From NCBI GenBank assembly GCA_947492575.1, contig CANLNK010000007.1, positions 1 through 64,000 on the forward strand: 64,000 nucleotides of DNA, read 5' to 3'. Positions 45,437 through 53,657 of this stretch are shown here, piece after piece (within the stretch, counting starts at the first letter, position 1; every line of letters starts with the position of its first letter). The stretch comes from an uncultured Thalassotalea sp. (GTDB taxonomy: Bacteria > Pseudomonadota > Gammaproteobacteria > Enterobacterales > Alteromonadaceae). The notes below the pieces were generated by a model. The model ran no database searches. It saw only the letters and a program-made list of their open reading frames with translations, and had not been told where the DNA came from. Position numbers and translations under genes: made by a program.

Positions 45437-45988
45437 ATGAGGCCTTCAAAGAAAGAAGAGTTATTGGAAAAGTCATTAAAAGTATTTTATCAACACGGCT
45501 TTCATGCAACGGGGGTGGATTTTATTGCAAAAGAGACAGGTATTTCTAAAACATTAATATATAGTCACTTTTCAAATAAAGATGCTCTGATGTCTGCTGT
45601 TCTTGAGCGGCGGGATACCAATTTTCGCAACTGGCTAGAAGGACGGGTCGAGGCACTTTCTAGCGATCCTCTGAGTAAGCTGTTTTGTGTGTTTGATGCG
45701 TTGGAAGAATGGTTTGACGAGGAGGGCTTTAAGGGCTGCATGTTTGTTAAAGCGTCCTCGGAGTTTATGGAAGTTACACATCCACTCTTCCAACAATCTT
45801 CCGAGCATAAACAAAAGTTGGAGCGCTATTTTAGCGAATTAGCAAAAGATGCTGGTTTTGAAAATCATCTGGAAATTGCACGTCATATTGAGCTGCTTAA
45901 AGAGGGGGCTATTAATGCAGCGCACATGAGGATGTTTCCAAAACCGGCGCATCATGCAAAGCAAATGTTAAAGCAGCTTATTGGCTAA
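45437..45988 (+). CDS. TetR/AcrR-family repressor
   Basis: A 183-residue one-domain-plus-HTH regulator. The N-terminal HTH (LLEKSLKVFYQHGFHATGVDF, then IAKETGISKTLIYSHFSNKD) is canonical. The C-terminal ligand domain (GFKGCMFVKASSEF) belongs to the LmrA/YxaF-like or NemR-like group, in which a cysteine in the G-C-[MF]-F segment can act as an electrophile or thiol sensor. It is divergent from AraC copy 2 across the inverted operator-like sites and its stop overlaps the convergent DoxX stop by 11 bases. Confidence 0.9.
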   Translation: MRPSKKEELLEKSLKVFYQHGFHATGVDFIAKETGISKTLIYSHFSNKDALMSAVLERRDTNFRNWLEGRVEALSSDPLSKLFCVFDALEEWFDEEGFKGCMFVKASSEFMEVTHPLFQQSSEHKQKLERYFSELAKDAGFENHLEIARHIELLKEGAINAAHMRMFPKPAHHAKQMLKQLIG

Positions 45989-46448
45989 TAAGCTGCTGCT
46001 TTAATTTACGTTTCAATAAATTATCAATAGATAGTTTGTCGCCACCCCAAATAATGACGTGCGCTAAAATAACGCCCCAGATTAAGTGCTCGTTATAAGC
46101 TGCTGGTGCAATCTCTTCTAAACTAATAACAGCAACAATATTAACGATTAATAAGCCTGCGGCACTAAATCGACTTGCCAAACCTACGATAAGCAACATT
46201 GGTAACACTAACTCACCAATGGTGGCCATCCATGCTGCAACCTTGAAGTTGAGCAAAGGCACACTGTATTCATACTCAAACAGCATCAGTGTTGAGTCCC
46301 AATCATTTAGCTTTGTTAAACCGGAACGAAAGAACACCATTGCAACGTAGATACGGGCAATAACGTTGGCAACCGGTTGTAAGAGTTCAGTTACGGGGTT
46401 TACGAAGCGAGCGTAGTGAGTCGCAGTATTTTTTGCGATAGCATTCAT
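45978..46448 (-). CDS. DoxX-family membrane protein
   Basis: A 156-residue four-helix inner-membrane protein. The ATG at 46448 is chosen because GAGGAA lies eight bases upstream and the DoxX core follows at once (ANVIARIYVAMVFFRSGLTKLNDW). DoxX homologues often accompany DUF2282-DUF692-DUF2063 genes and appear to link the quinone pool or thiol metabolism to periplasmic metal handling. Here it is separated from the bufferin operon by the two AraC genes and the TetR gene, but may be a displaced member. Functional role inferred only. Confidence 0.85.
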   Translation of the reverse strand: MNAIAKNTATHYARFVNPVTELLQPVANVIARIYVAMVFFRSGLTKLNDWDSTLMLFEYEYSVPLLNFKVAAWMATIGELVLPMLLIVGLASRFSAAGLLIVNIVAVISLEEIAPAAYNEHLIWGVILAHVIIWGGDKLSIDNLLKRKLKQQLISQ

Positions 46449-46629
46449 GTATAAATTCCTCATATGAAGGGGGCTTAAAAACTCAATGAGGACTATGTTA
46501 ATTAAAACGCCAAGCGATAAGTTGGCGTAACGTCTTAAGTTTGAAACCAAGTGTCTTTAATTGGAAGGGGGCATATTGCTCTTAGATACACACTATTAGA
46601 GAGTCTAGAACACGACGTTGCTTCTGTTG

Positions 46630-47181
46630 CTAGTTGTTTATCAGCTTGCGAGCGGTATCACGTGCTTTCTCAGCGGCTTGTTTGTCATCACAAACATACG
46701 CTAAAACAATAGCGCCTTCTTTTAATGTGCATAGCGATTCTAAATACGATTCATCAGCTTTAACTAAATGACTAGCTATGATCGTTTTTATTCTTTGCTT
46801 GTGTTCTTTACAACGGATAGAGATAGGGTTATTGGCGTCACTAAATTCCGCTGATGTATTAATGAAGAAGCACCCTCTAAATCCATCTAAGCTATCTACT
46901 TTGTTGTTAAACCATTGAGATAACCCGTCGAACATTCTCTCTGTCATTTCACTGTTGGATTTTGACCCTTTTAGTAGACTCTCAAACCAATTGCAAAACT
47001 TTTCATCTCTAGCATTCAGTGCTGCAATCACCAAATCATCTTTACTTGCAAAGTGGTGATAAAGTGTTTTCTTTGCAATGCCAGAAGTTTTAAGAATTTC
47101 ATTAATACCAACAGCTTGCACACCATTTCTATAAAAAAGTTGTAGTGCTGTTTCTAATAAGTGCTGTCTTTTGTCGATCAT
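46630..47181 (-). CDS. NemR-like TetR-family repressor of the adjacent redox operon
   Basis: A 183-residue TetR regulator. The HTH is VGINEILKTSGIAKKTLYHHFASKD; the C-terminal domain contains GFRGCFFINTSAEF with a cysteine at the same place as electrophile- and HOCl-sensing NemR-group repressors. It is divergent from the HPP/oxidoreductase operon, and two TAGAC-N6-GTCTA palindromes lie between them. Autorepression plus repression of that operon, relieved by thiol-reactive compounds, is the natural model. It shares its family with the TetR at 45437 but the sequences are well diverged. Confidence 0.9.
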   Translation of the reverse strand: MIDKRQHLLETALQLFYRNGVQAVGINEILKTSGIAKKTLYHHFASKDDLVIAALNARDEKFCNWFESLLKGSKSNSEMTERMFDGLSQWFNNKVDSLDGFRGCFFINTSAEFSDANNPISIRCKEHKQRIKTIIASHLVKADESYLESLCTLKEGAIVLAYVCDDKQAAEKARDTARKLINN

Positions 47182-47218
47182 TTTTTCACCTTATTTAATG
47201 AAGTGATATTGACACAGG

Positions 47219-47234
47219 TAGACCGACTTGTCTA
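47219..47234. promoter_or_regulatory. NemR-box-like operator 1
   Basis: TAGACCGACTTGTCTA is a 16-bp dyad of the form TAGAC-N6-GTCTA, close to the TAGACC-N4-GGTCTA box bound by NemR-type TetR repressors. It lies 38 bp upstream of the TetR start, within the divergent promoter. Confidence 0.75.
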
Positions 47235-47251
47235 TATTGTAAATCAATAGG

Positions 47252-47267
47252 TAGACAGAGTGGTCTA
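47252..47267. promoter_or_regulatory. NemR-box-like operator 2
   Basis: TAGACAGAGTGGTCTA is a second 16-bp dyad, 33 bp (about three helical turns) from the first, in the promoter and leader of the HPP operon 21 bp before its start. Same-face spacing favours cooperative binding. Confidence 0.75.
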
Positions 47268-47288
47268 CTTTGCAATTTGAGATTAAAG

Positions 47289-47795
47289 ATGAAGAAGATA
47301 TTGATAGCTATTTTGGGCGGTACGGCAGCGATGATAGGGATTGGTCTTTTATCGATTGGCCAGTCAATGAATAGTGGATGGCAGTTATTGATGGCGCCGT
47401 TTGGCGCAACTGCAGTACTGTTGTTTGCTGCACCTTTAAGCCCATTTTCAAAGCCTTTAAATGTTATTGGAGGCCACCTCATAACCGCAACAATCGGCTT
47501 GTTGTTCGCTGAGTACATTGATTTTGGTGCATGGACGGTTGCTGTCGCCACAGGGCTAGCGATCACTGTGATGGTAATCACTAATACGCTTCACCCGCCA
47601 GCAGGTGCTAATCCCATCTTAATAATTCAAAGTCAACAGGGCTGGGTATTCTTGCTTGAGCCAGTCTTACTAGGGGCTATTGGTCTTGTGATCAGCGCTA
47701 AGTTATTTGAAAAAATGAAAATTTACTTTCATCAATACAAGCGTTTAAAGGCACCTGACAGTCAGGAAACTAGTTCGCCAAAGAAGGCTTTTTAG
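47289..47795 (+). CDS. HPP-family membrane protein
   Basis: A 168-residue inner-membrane protein with four hydrophobic helices and the signature NTLHPPAGANPIL. I place the start at the ATG at 47289 (MKKILIAILGG); the frame could begin at a TTG four codons earlier. HPP proteins include chloroplast and cyanobacterial nitrite permeases, but many bacterial members are uncharacterised and sit beside redox genes. It opens the four-gene operon controlled by the NemR-like regulator; the next gene starts 18 bp after its stop. Confidence 0.85.
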   Translation: MKKILIAILGGTAAMIGIGLLSIGQSMNSGWQLLMAPFGATAVLLFAAPLSPFSKPLNVIGGHLITATIGLLFAEYIDFGAWTVAVATGLAITVMVITNTLHPPAGANPILIIQSQQGWVFLLEPVLLGAIGLVISAKLFEKMKIYFHQYKRLKAPDSQETSSPKKAF

Positions 47796-47813
47796 TGTGT
47801 GGAGCATATTCAA

Positions 47814-49262
47814 ATGAACGATGAAATTAAACGGGTCGACATCGCAATTATTGGGACAGGTACTGCAGGCATGGGCGCTTACCGTGAAGCACGTAAATTT
47901 ACTAATAATATTGCCTTGATTGAAGGAGGGGAGTACGGCACAACCTGTGCCCGTGTTGGTTGCATGCCTTCGAAACTGCTTATCGCTCCAGCAGAGGCGC
48001 GTCACCACACTCAAGTATTTCAGCAATTCGGACTGAATGTCGGTGTCCCAGAGGTGATGGGAACTGTGTTGATGGACCGAGTGAAGCGTGAACGAGATCG
48101 TTTTGTAGATTTCGTCAAGAAAGACATAGATGAATTTGAACCAGAGCATCGTATCCAAGCATATGCAAAGTTTGTCGATGATCACACCTTAGCGTTATCT
48201 AATGGCCAACTGCTAAAGGCTGATAAGGTTGTGATTGCAACGGGCTCTATACCTTTTGTTCCTGATATTTTAAAGGGTGCAGAGGATTTACTCATCACCA
48301 ATGACGACGTGTTCGAATGGAATGACCTTCCTAAGTCAGTTGCAGTGTTTGGCGCCGGCGTGATTGGTTTGGAATTAGGGCAAGCCCTTCACCGACTCGG
48401 GGTTAATGTCCACTTATTTGGTGCCCGCAACTCAGTAGGTCCGCTGACAGACCCTTTGGTCAAAGACTATGCTATCAACACTTTTAAAGCGGAGTTTCCA
48501 TTTCACAGTACTAGCGAAACGCAATCGATAAAGCGCGTTAGTGAGGGGGTTGAAATTAGGTTTGCGTCAACACCTGATGACGAAGAGCAAGTGCAAGTGT
48601 TTGACTATTTACTTGCTGCTACTGGCAGGCGAACGAACATCGATAATTTGGGGTTAGAGAATACGACTTTGATCCGAGATGAACGAGGCATTCCAATGTA
48701 CGATCGACTTTCAATGCAATGTGGTAGTAGTCATATATTTATCGCCGGAGATGTCAATGGGGACTTGCCACTCTTACATGAGGCGTCAGATGAAGGGCGC
48801 TTAGCTGGCGAAAATGCAGGTCGCTTTCCAGAGGTCTATAAGCGAGCGAGAAAAGTACCGCTTGGCATCGTTTTTTCTGATCCTCAAATTGCAACAGTCG
48901 GTAGGTCTTACGCCGAACTTATGCAAAGTGGATATAAGTTTGTTGCAGGCGAGGTGAGCTTTGAAAGCCAAGGGAGAGCGAGAGTTATGATAGTCAACAA
49001 GGGGGTAATGCGCCTCTATGGAGATAAAGAAACAGGCTGTCTATTAGGTGCTGAAATGATAGGTCCTAGCCATGAACATCTCGCTCATTTGCTAGCGTGG
49101 GTTATTCAAATGCGGATGACGGTCAGCGAAGTGTTGCAAATGCCATTTTACCACCCCGTCATTGAAGAGGGATTGCGCACAGGTCTAAGAGTTTTACTGA
49201 AGGAAATGGGCATGGGACCGCAGCCGCCACTAAATTGTATTGACTGTGGCCCCGGTGCTTAA
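47814..49262 (+). CDS. Dihydrolipoamide-dehydrogenase-like flavoprotein disulfide reductase
   Basis: A 482-residue class I pyridine-nucleotide-disulfide oxidoreductase. The start at 47814 follows GGAG by nine bases; a GTG five codons earlier is less likely. FAD motif IIGTGTAGMGAY, redox-active CARVGCMPSK (C-x4-C), the NAD(P) motif VAVFGAGVIGLELGQ, the second FAD motif FIAGDVNGD and the C-terminal base YHPVIEEGL (His-Glu) are all present, so it should be active. No lipoylated E2 genes are nearby, so the electron acceptor is probably a small thiol or a protein in the same operon. Confidence 0.9.
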   Translation: MNDEIKRVDIAIIGTGTAGMGAYREARKFTNNIALIEGGEYGTTCARVGCMPSKLLIAPAEARHHTQVFQQFGLNVGVPEVMGTVLMDRVKRERDRFVDFVKKDIDEFEPEHRIQAYAKFVDDHTLALSNGQLLKADKVVIATGSIPFVPDILKGAEDLLITNDDVFEWNDLPKSVAVFGAGVIGLELGQALHRLGVNVHLFGARNSVGPLTDPLVKDYAINTFKAEFPFHSTSETQSIKRVSEGVEIRFASTPDDEEQVQVFDYLLAATGRRTNIDNLGLENTTLIRDERGIPMYDRLSMQCGSSHIFIAGDVNGDLPLLHEASDEGRLAGENAGRFPEVYKRARKVPLGIVFSDPQIATVGRSYAELMQSGYKFVAGEVSFESQGRARVMIVNKGVMRLYGDKETGCLLGAEMIGPSHEHLAHLLAWVIQMRMTVSEVLQMPFYHPVIEEGLRTGLRVLLKEMGMGPQPPLNCIDCGPGA

Positions 49263-49296
49263 GTGTCACTTAGTTTTCTAACAGAGGAATTTTGAT

Positions 49297-49437
49297 ATGC
49301 ATTGGCGAAAATTATTTGATGTGGTTGAAATTTGCTGGTCAAGCATTTGGGTGAGTGCCGGTTTTGATTTGCACTTTTTACCACCAGAAGTTGTTGAAGT
49401 ATGCTTAGCTGACGAGGAGAAGAACAATGGAGATTAA
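49297..49437 (+). CDS. 46-residue conserved-context small protein of the redox operon
   Basis: A short frame with a strong Shine-Dalgarno (GAGGAA, seven bases before ATG) between the reductase and the fusion oxidoreductase genes. The 46-residue product begins MHWRKLFDVVEICWSSIW and ends DEEKNNGD; it has two cysteines (13 and 36), three tryptophans and an acidic tail, without a signal peptide. Its stop TAA overlaps the next gene's start by 11 bases, so translation is coupled. Length, aromatic content and coupling suggest a subunit or accessory peptide for the downstream oxidoreductase. Family not recognised. Confidence 0.7.
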   Translation: MHWRKLFDVVEICWSSIWVSAGFDLHFLPPEVVEVCLADEEKNNGD

Positions 49438-51478
49438 TGTTTCAAATTCGCCATTCCACGAAGGCGAGCAATACATTCAAGAGAAGCTTGGCGTTCGGGA
49501 GCGCATGGAAACCTTTGGTCAGCGAGTTATTCGTGACCACTTACCAAAGCAACACCGGGAGTTTTACCACCAGCTTTCATTTTTGTTGGCAGGGCACGCT
49601 GATTCAAGTGGCCAAGTGTGGGCGTCAATTTTGTGTGGCGAACCAGGGTTTATATCAACTCTCGATGAATATCGTATTCAGATAAATACCAAGCCGTTGC
49701 CCGGGGACCCGCTAGGAAACTCACTTGCTACTGGTCTACAGGTTGGGTTTTTAGGGATAGAGCTACCGACTCGTCGTCGCAATAGATTCTCAGCAACCCT
49801 CAGCGAAACGAGCGAAACAGGCTTCGAGTTAACCATTGATCAAACGTTTGGTAATTGCCCTCAATATATTCAATCGAGAAATATAAAAGCAAGAGCAGAT
49901 CAGCCACAAATTGCTATTGAGAAGTTAACCTGTTTTGACGAGGCTACGATAGCGCTTATAGAGCAAGCGGATACGTTTTTTGTGGCTAGCCATAGTGGCG
50001 AGTCAGTTGCCGGGCAAGCTTCTGGTGCTGATGTGTCTCATCGAGGTGGAAAGCCGGGCTTTGTTCGCATTGATGATAATAGAACCCTAACTATTCCTGA
50101 CTATTTGGGGAACAATCATTTTAATACGCTTGGGAATTTCCAGGTTAACTCAGCCGCAGGTCTTTTGTTTATCGACTTTGAACGTGGGGACGTTGTTTCT
50201 TTAACCGGACATGCTGAAGTGCTTTGGCAGGAATCTGACATTGAACACTTTAAAGGTGCAGAACGCGCTTGGCAGTTTAAAGTGACACGTCTAGTTCGAA
50301 TGGTAGGGGTTTTACCGTTTGTTTTTGACTTTGATAATTATGCTCCAACTACTGAAATTACGGGCACATGGCTGGCTGCTGAAGCGCAAAAAAAGTCGCA
50401 AAAAAAACTGCATACATGGCAGGACTATCGCCTTGTTAAGGTTGAACAAGAAAGCCTCAATGTGAAAGCCTTTTATTTGAGTCCTGTGACTGGCGTTAAA
50501 GCGGCATTTGAGGCAGGGCAATTCCTAACGCTAAAAGGCAATGTCGGTGGTCAATCGCTCATTCGCACGTATACACTGGCGAGCTCTCCTCATGATGAGC
50601 ATTATCGTATTGCCATTAAACGAGAAGCTAACGGTGTATTTTCAAATTACATGCACAACGAATTGGCGGTTGGTGACATTATTCAATGTAAGGCGCCTAG
50701 AGGGGATTTTTATATTGACCCGCTAGAAGAAAGACCTGCAATTTTATTGGCGGGCGGTATTGGTATTACGCCTATATTGTCGATGGTTAGGCATTGTATT
50801 TTGGATATCACTCGTACTAGGCATTTACGTGAGCTATACGTTTTTTGTTCAGCGAGAACATCACAGGAACGTTCATTTTATGACGAACTAAATCAATTAG
50901 CCGCGCGTTCACAAGGTTTAATGAAGGTTTATTGGGCGCTAACTGATCCGCAAGGTGCACAACCAGGCCTTGATTATCAAGTGCACGGGCGATTAGACGC
51001 TGAGGTACTTAAAGCGGCTTTAAGGCTTGATAACTACCAAGTCTTCATTTGTGGCCCTCAATCTTATATGCAATCTATGTACGACATGTGTTTGGGGCTT
51101 GGTATTGGCGATGACAATATTTTTGCTGAAGCATTCGGACCTGGAGCCATCGTTCGAGCGGCAATACAAAGTACTCAGCCAGCTGCTAAAGATGCTGAAC
51201 AGGCGCTAATAACGTTCGAGAAGTCTCAAGTGGAGCAAGAGTGGACGCCTGAACAAGGAACCTTACTTGAGTTTGCTGAACAACATGGTTTAACCCCTGA
51301 TTTCGGGTGTAGAAACGGTTCTTGCGGCAGTTGCGTGGTTGAGAAAAAAGCCGGAAATGTTAACTATCGTCAGCAACCACAATGCGACTTCGATAGTGAC
51401 TGCGAAATTGTTCTTTGTTGTGCTCGGCCAGCAGCTAGTGACGATGGTAGGCTTGCTGAGGTTACTATCGATTGTTAA
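49427..51478 (+). CDS. PNPOx-like / ferredoxin-reductase / 2Fe-2S ferredoxin fusion oxidoreductase
   Basis: A 683-residue three-part flavoprotein. Residues about 1-320 are a pyridoxamine-phosphate-oxidase-like flavin-binding domain (AGHADSSGQVWASILCG, GNSLATGLQVGFLGIELPTRRRNR). Residues about 330-570 form an FAD/NAD(P) ferredoxin-reductase module (RTYTLASSPHDEHYRIAIKR, AILLAGGIGITPILSMV). Residues about 595-683 are a plant-type 2Fe-2S ferredoxin with CRNGSCGSC and a later CC pair. Electrons would pass from NAD(P)H through FAD and the cluster to the N-terminal site. Last gene of the NemR-type operon; likely role is reduction of electrophiles, nitro compounds or NO, not proven. Confidence 0.88.
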   Translation: MEINVSNSPFHEGEQYIQEKLGVRERMETFGQRVIRDHLPKQHREFYHQLSFLLAGHADSSGQVWASILCGEPGFISTLDEYRIQINTKPLPGDPLGNSLATGLQVGFLGIELPTRRRNRFSATLSETSETGFELTIDQTFGNCPQYIQSRNIKARADQPQIAIEKLTCFDEATIALIEQADTFFVASHSGESVAGQASGADVSHRGGKPGFVRIDDNRTLTIPDYLGNNHFNTLGNFQVNSAAGLLFIDFERGDVVSLTGHAEVLWQESDIEHFKGAERAWQFKVTRLVRMVGVLPFVFDFDNYAPTTEITGTWLAAEAQKKSQKKLHTWQDYRLVKVEQESLNVKAFYLSPVTGVKAAFEAGQFLTLKGNVGGQSLIRTYTLASSPHDEHYRIAIKREANGVFSNYMHNELAVGDIIQCKAPRGDFYIDPLEERPAILLAGGIGITPILSMVRHCILDITRTRHLRELYVFCSARTSQERSFYDELNQLAARSQGLMKVYWALTDPQGAQPGLDYQVHGRLDAEVLKAALRLDNYQVFICGPQSYMQSMYDMCLGLGIGDDNIFAEAFGPGAIVRAAIQSTQPAAKDAEQALITFEKSQVEQEWTPEQGTLLEFAEQHGLTPDFGCRNGSCGSCVVEKKAGNVNYRQQPQCDFDSDCEIVLCCARPAASDDGRLAEVTIDC

Positions 51479-51548
51479 CGTCGACTAAGTAAAGGAAAAG
51501 GTAGTTGCTTTAATGTAGCTGGTTTAAGCGAGTGAGTACGACCCATGG

Positions 51549-52406
51549 TTAACTCATTTCGTTTAACAACCAGCTTTTTAGCTTTTCAAAACGTTGGGTT
51601 TTAGCAAAACCATGTGAACAGACAAGCCAATAGGCGGCATCTAGAGTTTTAGCGACTCCAGCAGGTTTTAGAAACCCTAGTTCAATGTCTCTTTCGACCA
51701 ACAAGGTACGACCCAACCCGATTCCCATGCCACTAATGGCTGCTTGTAATACTAAGTCTGTACGCTCAAAGGTAAGAGTATCTTCTGGGCTAACCCCATA
51801 ACTTTGCCAGCTAAAATCAAGGCCATCTTGTTCGGCTGTACAGTCGGTTAATATAATTGCTTTGGGGGAGTTTAGGCCTTCACCTTGATAAAGTGGACTC
51901 ACCACAGGAATCATTTGAGCTTTTGTCAGCTTGACAGCATGCAGACCAGGATAAGGGCCTTGTCCAAACCGTATGGCAGCGCTTACCGTTGAATTCTCTA
52001 GATTAGCTGTACTCTCATTGACATCTAAAACGAGCTCTACACCGTGCTTTTTTGCATTGCCCATGTGGGGCACTAGCCATTTCATGGCAACCGAGGATGA
52101 AACTGATAGTCTTGTTATACCTTGATTAGAATAGCTTTCAAGCTCTTTGAAAGCTTGTTCAAATCGGTCCATTCCTTCTTGACAAGCCCTAGTTAAAATT
52201 TGTCCAAAGTCTGTCAGTTCAAATTTTCGAGTAGTGCGCTGAACCAACGGATAACCGATTGTTTCTTCTAGTAAGTTAATTCGATGGCTAACCGCTGACT
52301 GGGAAATCCCCAGCTTCTCAGCAGCCTGACTAAAACTTCTTTCTTTTGCTAACGTACTGAGCAAGGGCGCTGCTTGCGCAAGTTTATATATATTAGTTTT
52401 ATTCAT
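51549..52406 (-). CDS. LysR-family regulator (GcvA-like)
   Basis: A 285-residue LysR protein: HTH at 15-70 (SFSQAAEKLGISQSAVSHRI, then LEETIGYPLVQRTTRKFEL) and a co-inducer domain at about 90-280 of the GcvA-like type (AAIRFGQGPYPGLHAVKL). It is divergent from the PhzF gene 73 bp away, the standard arrangement of a LysR gene with its target, and a T-N11-A box is expected in the gap. The co-inducer is unknown. Confidence 0.9.
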   Translation of the reverse strand: MNKTNIYKLAQAAPLLSTLAKERSFSQAAEKLGISQSAVSHRINLLEETIGYPLVQRTTRKFELTDFGQILTRACQEGMDRFEQAFKELESYSNQGITRLSVSSSVAMKWLVPHMGNAKKHGVELVLDVNESTANLENSTVSAAIRFGQGPYPGLHAVKLTKAQMIPVVSPLYQGEGLNSPKAIILTDCTAEQDGLDFSWQSYGVSPEDTLTFERTDLVLQAAISGMGIGLGRTLLVERDIELGFLKPAGVAKTLDAAYWLVCSHGFAKTQRFEKLKSWLLNEMS

Positions 52407-52479
52407 ATTTATACAAGTTTAAAAAGCGATATTTGACTGCTTAAATAAGACGGTATACTCGTAAACAGGACAATTAATT

Positions 52480-53361
52480 ATGAATCAAACTCACGAAAAT
52501 ACCAAAAGTGTTCCCGTACAAATTGTGAATGCATTTGTAAAAAACGGGAAAGGCGGAAATCCAGCGGGTGTTGTATTGGATGCTGATGGATATAGTGAAG
52601 ATGAAAAACTTTCAATAGCTCAAAAAGTTGGTCTTTCTGAAACGGCCTTTGTATCTCAGTCCAAAACCGAAGGGTTTAAGCTTGATTTCTTTACGCCGAC
52701 TATGCGTATTGCGCATTGCGGTCATGCAACGATAGCGACATTTTCTTACTTAGCCTCACTGGATCTTGTGTCAGATGGCCAAACATCAAAAGAAACCGTC
52801 GATGGTCCTCGAAAGATTATTCTAGATAAGGGGATGGCCTACATGGAGCAACTAGCTCCTAGCTATCAGGAGATTGAACTGGAACCCGTATTAGAATCAC
52901 TAGGTTTAACTCATAGGGACTTAGACGCAGATATCCCTGTGTTTCGCGTAAATACAGGAAACAGTTTTATCGTATTAGCGGTGAAAGACCAGCAAACGCT
53001 TCAAGCCATTGAACCAAAATTAGCCTTGATTAATGAGATTAGTGAACAGCTAGATCTTATTGGATATTACGTATTTACCACTGATTCAAACGAACTTGAT
53101 GCCACAGCACGAATGTTTGCACCACGCTACGGTATTACCGAAGAGGCTGCGACTGGCATGGCAGCGGGGCCATTGGCTTGCTTACTTTGGGATAAAGCGG
53201 GGGTAGATAAAACTATCATGCATATTGGGCAAGGGGATTTTATGAATACACCTTCTCCTAGCTTGATTACGGTTAATCTAGAGGTAGAAGATGGTCAGAT
53301 CACCGGCTTGTTATCTGGCGGTTATGGTCAAGTAATGAAGGACATGGTGGTTTCTATTTAA
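52480..53361 (+). CDS. PhzF-family isomerase/epimerase-like protein
   Basis: A 293-residue protein of the diaminopimelate-epimerase fold. The family motif VNAFVKNGKGGNPAGVVLDADG opens it, and the catalytic glutamate lies in GLSETAFV (E54). MRIAHCGHATIAT and ARMFAPRYGITEEAATG are also typical. PhzF isomerises a phenazine precursor, but most bacterial members lie outside phenazine clusters and act on unknown substrates; no other phz gene is here. Likely controlled by the divergent LysR. The 296 bp after its stop hold no gene I can support. Confidence 0.9.
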   Translation: MNQTHENTKSVPVQIVNAFVKNGKGGNPAGVVLDADGYSEDEKLSIAQKVGLSETAFVSQSKTEGFKLDFFTPTMRIAHCGHATIATFSYLASLDLVSDGQTSKETVDGPRKIILDKGMAYMEQLAPSYQEIELEPVLESLGLTHRDLDADIPVFRVNTGNSFIVLAVKDQQTLQAIEPKLALINEISEQLDLIGYYVFTTDSNELDATARMFAPRYGITEEAATGMAAGPLACLLWDKAGVDKTIMHIGQGDFMNTPSPSLITVNLEVEDGQITGLLSGGYGQVMKDMVVSI

Positions 53362-53657
53362 CATTGGCTTTCTCATCACTTTGGTTATTAGACCTAGCGT
53401 TAACTTGAGCCGTTAGATTTGGTTGTTAAGCTCCTTATCATCTCTAATGGCTCTGCTTCTATATCTGCCTATATATCTACTTCCACCTTTAGTTCTGCGT
53501 CTTCTGTTCACTGAAAATATGCTAATGACATGGGCTTGAAACGAAAACGTAAAGTTGTGTCTCGGTACTACTCATTCTGACTCACTTTAAGAAACGTGTT
53601 CATTTAACTCCTAAAATTGCAGCACAATTGAAGAGGAGATAGCTCTTCACTATAACA

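Noticed and set aside
47195-47581. 128-codon minus-strand frame opposite the HPP gene
   Set aside because: Antisense to a gene with the HPPAGANP signature; composition typical of a shadow frame.
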